From the NCBI RefSeq assembly GCF_008728515.1, contig NC_044989.1:80191754-80255753 (forward strand): a DNA stretch of 64,000 bases, read 5' to 3'. How positions within the stretch are numbered: the stretch's first letter is position 1; each line of letters begins with the position of its first letter. The DNA comes from Papio anubis. Taxonomy: Eukaryota; Chordata; Mammalia; Primates; Cercopithecidae. The translations under genes were made by a program, and so were the position numbers. The notes under the pieces were generated by a model, which was not told the DNA's origin, did not search any database, and saw only the letters and a list, made by a program, of their open reading frames with translations. Below, in pieces: positions 60,695 to 64,000 of this stretch.

Positions 60695-61640
60695 TGTTTC
60701 TTTAATCATGGTGTTTGGCAGTAAGTGGTCTCATTTTTCTGGAACTGTCTATTTTACTCTAATTTTAAATAATATTTTAGCAAGGTATAAAATTAAAGTT
60801 TGCCAATTGTTTTTATTCATTGTGTTGAATATATTATGCCACTGTCTCCTGGCTTCCATTTTGCACTTGAGAAGGATGCTAACGGTATCATTTTTTATTG
60901 TGTTGTGTCTGTCTTTTCTTCCTAGACAAACTAATACCTTGTTTTTGGCCTTTGAATTTTCCAATTTTACTATGCAGCTATTAAATGTGGACTTCTTTTT
61001 ATTTATCATGTTCAGTATGTATTGGGCTTCCTGAATCAGAGAATTGATTTTATGTTTCAAATGTGGAAAATTATCAGCCATTATCTGATAAAAAGCGCTC
61101 TTTTCATTTTACTTATTCTTTTCTTTGCAGTTCTGATTAGACTTATGCTAGAAAATTCCTCTGTATTCTTAACATGTGTATTTTTTCTTATTTCTTATTT
61201 CTTCAACTATTTGTGCTTTTTAAAATTCTTTTGGTTAATTTCTTCAGCTATCTTCTAGTTTTTATCTTAGCTGGGTATAACCTGTTATTTATTTCTTCCT
61301 TTGAGATTTTATTTCTATTATTTCTAAAGAAAATCTATTTGATTCAGAGTATCATGTCCTTAGTTCATATTTTCAAGTCCTATTCTAGTTCTAGAATACT
61401 TTAAAAAGTATTTTTAAATATTCATTTAATATTTTCTACTCTATACTTATATTATCTGAAGTTCTTGGATTGTTAATTCTGCCACTAAGCACATCTATAG
61501 TGCTTTCTTGAACTGTATACTAATTTTTTTTATGAAGACTTATTTGAGAGAGTCCTGTGTTTCCTTGGAAAAGGGTTTGTTTTCCTTTGGCTAAGGCCAC
61601 GAAAACACTCTTATCTGAGACTGTTTTTAAATAATTTATC
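60695..61640 (-). mobile_element. L1M 5' half (ORF1 and upstream), antisense
   Basis: The antisense landmarks follow L1 order from the ORF1 3' end leftwards to the 5' region rightwards: 'actgtctcctggcttccatt', 'tcagccattatctgataaaa' and 'ttcttcaactatttgtgc'. The translated part (next entry) matches L1 ORF1p in order. Confidence 0.8.
60749..61081 (-). pseudogene. L1M ORF1 relic, 110 codons open
   Basis: Minus-strand frame that aligns by eye with the C-terminal half of L1 ORF1p, the trimeric RNA-binding and chaperone protein of LINE-1. It has NFPHLKHKINSLIQEAQ near the start, IVKLENSKAKNKV in the RRM-to-CTD region, MEARRQWHNIF in the C-terminal domain, and ILYLAKILFKIRVK near the end, where ORF1p has an 'ILYPAKL' motif. 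The coiled-coil half and the true start are missing, because upstream sequence is out of frame or decayed. The frame has stayed free of stops by chance or by recent compensation. There is no promoter or conserved start, so I regard it as a dead relic. Confidence 0.8.
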
Positions 61641-62199
61641 TGCTCCGTATTTCCCATTCTGTACAGAAAGTATAAAATTATTCTCTACAGACACATGAAG
61701 ACAATACTGTGTGATAATAAGTTATCATTATCAATTATGAATGAAACCATGCAATTTTTTCCGGTGACATTTCTTTTCTGGACTGAGACAACAAGTTTCT
61801 TTACCATTTGTCTTTGCCACAGGGCATTTTTTTCCTACTGACATAGCACTTTAAGAATCTAAATTTTATCTCAGGTGGACAACTATACAGTTCTATTTCC
61901 TGTGAAGGTCAAGACATTTTCCTTTTCCTTGTGTGGCCACAACAACTCTAGCTTATAAGTTGCTAAGTATGTGAATAAGTTATTAAGAATACGAATAACT
62001 CTAAAGTTACGAAAGCTTCATAATCAGCTTACATTATTTCAATCATGCTAATTTCTTTTTTCTTTCTTGTGTTTATTTATTTTGACTCAGAGATTTTTCC
62101 TTTCATGTATAAAGATGTTTGCTGAACTTTACATGCATTTCCGGGTGTTGGAGACTTTTTAAATGCTATTCAGTCTTTCACATTCTCTCATCTTACCTT
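61641..62199. other. No recognised feature
   Basis: AT-rich spacer between L1M and a split MIR. Confidence 0.4.
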
Positions 62200-62272
62200 T
62201 AAAATGAGCCTATTATAAGAGATATTATTTTATTCATTTTAATGATGGCTTTTTTTTTAAAGGCTCCACTTC
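62200..62272 (-). mobile_element. MIR, part 1 (split)
   Basis: 'gagatattattttattcatt' fits the reverse MIR core. The element resumes at 62493 after Alu fragments. Confidence 0.55.
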
Positions 62273-62274
62273 TT

Positions 62275-62391
62275 GGCTGGGTACAGTAGCTCACTGGCAA
62301 TCCCAGCCCCCGCTGGGGAGGCCAAGGTGGGAGGAGCACTTGAGGCCAGGAATCTGAGATCAGCCCAGGCAGGACAGCGAGACTCCCTCTC
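62275..62391 (+). mobile_element. Alu left monomer (FLAM-like), sense
   Basis: Monomeric Alu from ggctgggtacagtagctcac to gcgagactccctctc. It runs directly into a (TATG)n tract. Confidence 0.88.
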
Positions 62392-62392
62392 T

Positions 62393-62421
62393 TATGTATG
62401 TATGTATGTATGTATGTATGT
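62393..62421. repeat. (TATG)7 microsatellite
   Basis: Seven TATG units between two Alu fragments of opposite orientation, in the place where their A- and T-tails would meet. Confidence 0.96.
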
Positions 62422-62492
62422 TTGGAGACAGGGTCTTGCTCTGTTGCTCAGGCTAGAGTGCAGGTGTGATCTCAACTCACTGCAACCTCTGC
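62422..62492 (-). mobile_element. Alu fragment, antisense
   Basis: Reversed Alu end from ttggagacagggtcttgct to 'tgcaacctctgc'. Head-to-head with the monomer at 62275. Confidence 0.88.
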
Positions 62493-62575
62493 TTAGAAAG
62501 GTTAAGTAACATGCAAAGTCAAACAAGAAAACAGTATCAGAACTGGGACTTAAACTCAAGAAATCTGAGCCCTGT
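62493..62575 (-). mobile_element. MIR, part 2 (split)
   Basis: 'gaaaggttaagtaacatgca' and 'agaactgggacttaaactca' match the reverse MIR tail. Confidence 0.75.
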
Positions 62576-64000
62576 TTTTTTATTGGTACATTCTTAGAGA
62601 CAAAATACAATTATTTGAAGAGCTTGTCCTGCTAATAACTTTTGTTTACTTAATATTTTACTAGAGGAATATTAAATACTATTAGCATTATTAATTTTAT
62701 TCCTAATTTTCCTATGGAATGGCATAAGATTCAGAGGAGCCCCAAGTTCTAACTGAAAAGAACGAGTAAATGATATCTAATTTTTAAGAAGGTGGGAATT
62801 TAAAATGATTAATGAAAATCTGTCATGGGATGAAGTATTAGTCCTTTTTTGTTGCTCCTTTTGGTCTATAATTAGTTGGCACACATGTGCAAAATAGGTG
62901 CAAAGCAGACTAATCTTTATAGATGATGAATAATTTCTCATTCTACTATAAGGTGTGCTTTCTTTAGGAAAGCAGTATGTGATCTTTATATGCGCAATCA
63001 ACGATCCTTTAAATATGTCTTCAATCTTAATGAAGAAACGTTAACTGGGACATAACAGTAGAATTCATTACCCTCTACAGAGCAAAGGAAAAGCCAGATG
63101 TTTGTGCTTGCTCTTGTACTATTAGCTACCTTCAGGCTAAGGAAGACTGTAAAGTTGTCTCTAGTTATAGAACAAAAAGCATTTGGGACTGATTACAACG
63201 TGATATCCGTAATATCATTAGTTGAACATTTGTGAATCAGGACAAGCACAAATACTTACAAGTCTGAATTCACTGTGAGAGAAAATGGTCTTTTTCTTTT
63301 GCATCTCCTACTTTACACCTGAAAGGATCCTTTAACTTGGAATTGTGTGTAGATAACAAATAGATCTATTAAAAATTACTGAAACCACACTCCTTCTCAG
63401 GAATTAAATACAGTTGACTACTCATTGTTTCTACAGGGCATCCAGTAATGGATGCATGGTGGATTCATACCTGGCCTTCTTTTCTACGTTAATATAACAG
63501 CTTTGGATTACTGTGACAGAGTGGTGGCCTCCGTGAGGGCATGAACTGGATCAGCCTGGGCTGCCAGTATCCCCGTCCAGTATATCACCATGCCTACTTC
63601 TTCCTTCATGGTCCTAAATACTGCCTGGAAGTGGCTTAGAATTTTGCTTGTTAAACTTAGGTTTTGCTCAGTAATGCTTAAGCTTTCTGTCTCTAAAATA
63701 CAAGCTCTCTGCATCTACAGCTTATTTGGCATTTGTATTTTCTTACCCAACCATATCTTTAAACTCCTTTTGGTGAATAAAACCACTTGCTGTTCAGAGT
63801 AGGAGTTGAAAACCAACTTTCCCTTCATTGTTCAAAACCAGTTCTCATACTGACCATAAGGAAACACCTTCCAGCAGTGCCCCAATGCAATTGCTAAATT
63901 ACTCCAACTCCAACTCCATAATGTGTAAATGACAAAGAATTAAACAACCATGATTGTTTGCTTAAAAAAATCCATGTTAGCTTATTAATCCTTATTGTAA
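62576..64000. other. No recognised feature
   Basis: Unique-looking DNA to the window end. A segment at about 63520-63800 has an LTR-like 'ggtgaataaaaccacttgct', but no ends or family could be recognised. Confidence 0.4.

Noticed and set aside
55430..61640. One full-length L1M spanning the ORF2 relic and the ORF1 relic
   Set aside because: The spacing after removing insertions would roughly fit, but 57.5-58.0 kb and 59.2-60.5 kb do not read as L1, and a MIR lies at 60.5 kb. I kept them as separate relics.
1..64000. CRISPR-like arrays, prokaryotic operons or phage-like modules
   Set aside because: No regularly spaced repeat-spacer array, Shine-Dalgarno pattern or dense coding is visible. The repeat content is entirely primate.

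Overview
This window is non-coding nuclear DNA of a catarrhine primate. It is AT-rich and packed with Alu, L1, L2, MIR, MaLR/ERVL and ERV1 copies at all stages of decay. Two young Alu copies (about 9505-9821 and 31167-31456) carry sequence variants that I associate with Old World monkey AluY lineages, not with human or ape AluY. Examples are cacctcgcccgg in place of caccacgcccgg, and ccgcccgtctcggcc in the first copy. The second also lacks 12 bases of the left monomer. My best reading is therefore a macaque/baboon-type monkey. I see no cellular protein-coding exon, rRNA or tRNA that I can support. The only protein-like reading frames are dead L1 ORF1/ORF2 relics.

Layout. At 1-5.6 kb there is an ERV1-type LTR end, a solo LTR on the minus strand, an AluS, and an old L2 split by an L1 3' end. 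At 7.2-9.8 kb lies a truncated L1PA-type element abutting a monkey AluY. At 10-17.3 kb there is an MLT1 LTR, MIR, a long antisense L2, a further LTR with a duplicated 50-bp U3 unit, L1 3' ends and a MADE1 hairpin. The stretch 17.3-31 kb is sparser: Alus, a MER5A, a solo LTR with a 53-bp perfect internal duplication, and a Tigger-type MITE. At 31.7-34.8 kb there is a readable nest: an ancient L1M is interrupted by a 5'-inverted (twin-primed) younger L1, which itself received a truncated Alu. An MST/THE1-type solo LTR sits a few bases away in the same host element. At 35.6-45 kb are L2, MLT1, a 2.2-kb L1, MIR and Alus. At 45-52 kb are Alus, L2 and MER5A. The stretch from about 52.1 to 55.4 kb is the largest one with no recognisable repeat. 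At 55.4-62.6 kb are L1M relics (including an open ORF1 remnant), Alus, MLT1 and MLT2-type LTRs in series, and a MIR split by an inverted pair of Alu fragments.

Strand bias. Eight of nine LTRs and every L1 piece that includes ORF sequence in its main body lie on the minus strand. The plus-strand L1 pieces are short 3' ends. Alus are balanced. LTRs and long L1s are known to be depleted in the sense orientation of transcribed genes, so this pattern would fit an intron of a gene transcribed on the plus strand, but no exon is seen.

I found no previously undescribed system such as a new operon, array or novel gene. The points most worth following are structural: the twin-primed nested L1, the strand asymmetry, the MADE1 (miR-548-like) hairpin, the repeat-free island, and several tandem or dispersed duplications. 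Repeat names come from recognising consensus sequence by eye, so subfamily labels are approximate.
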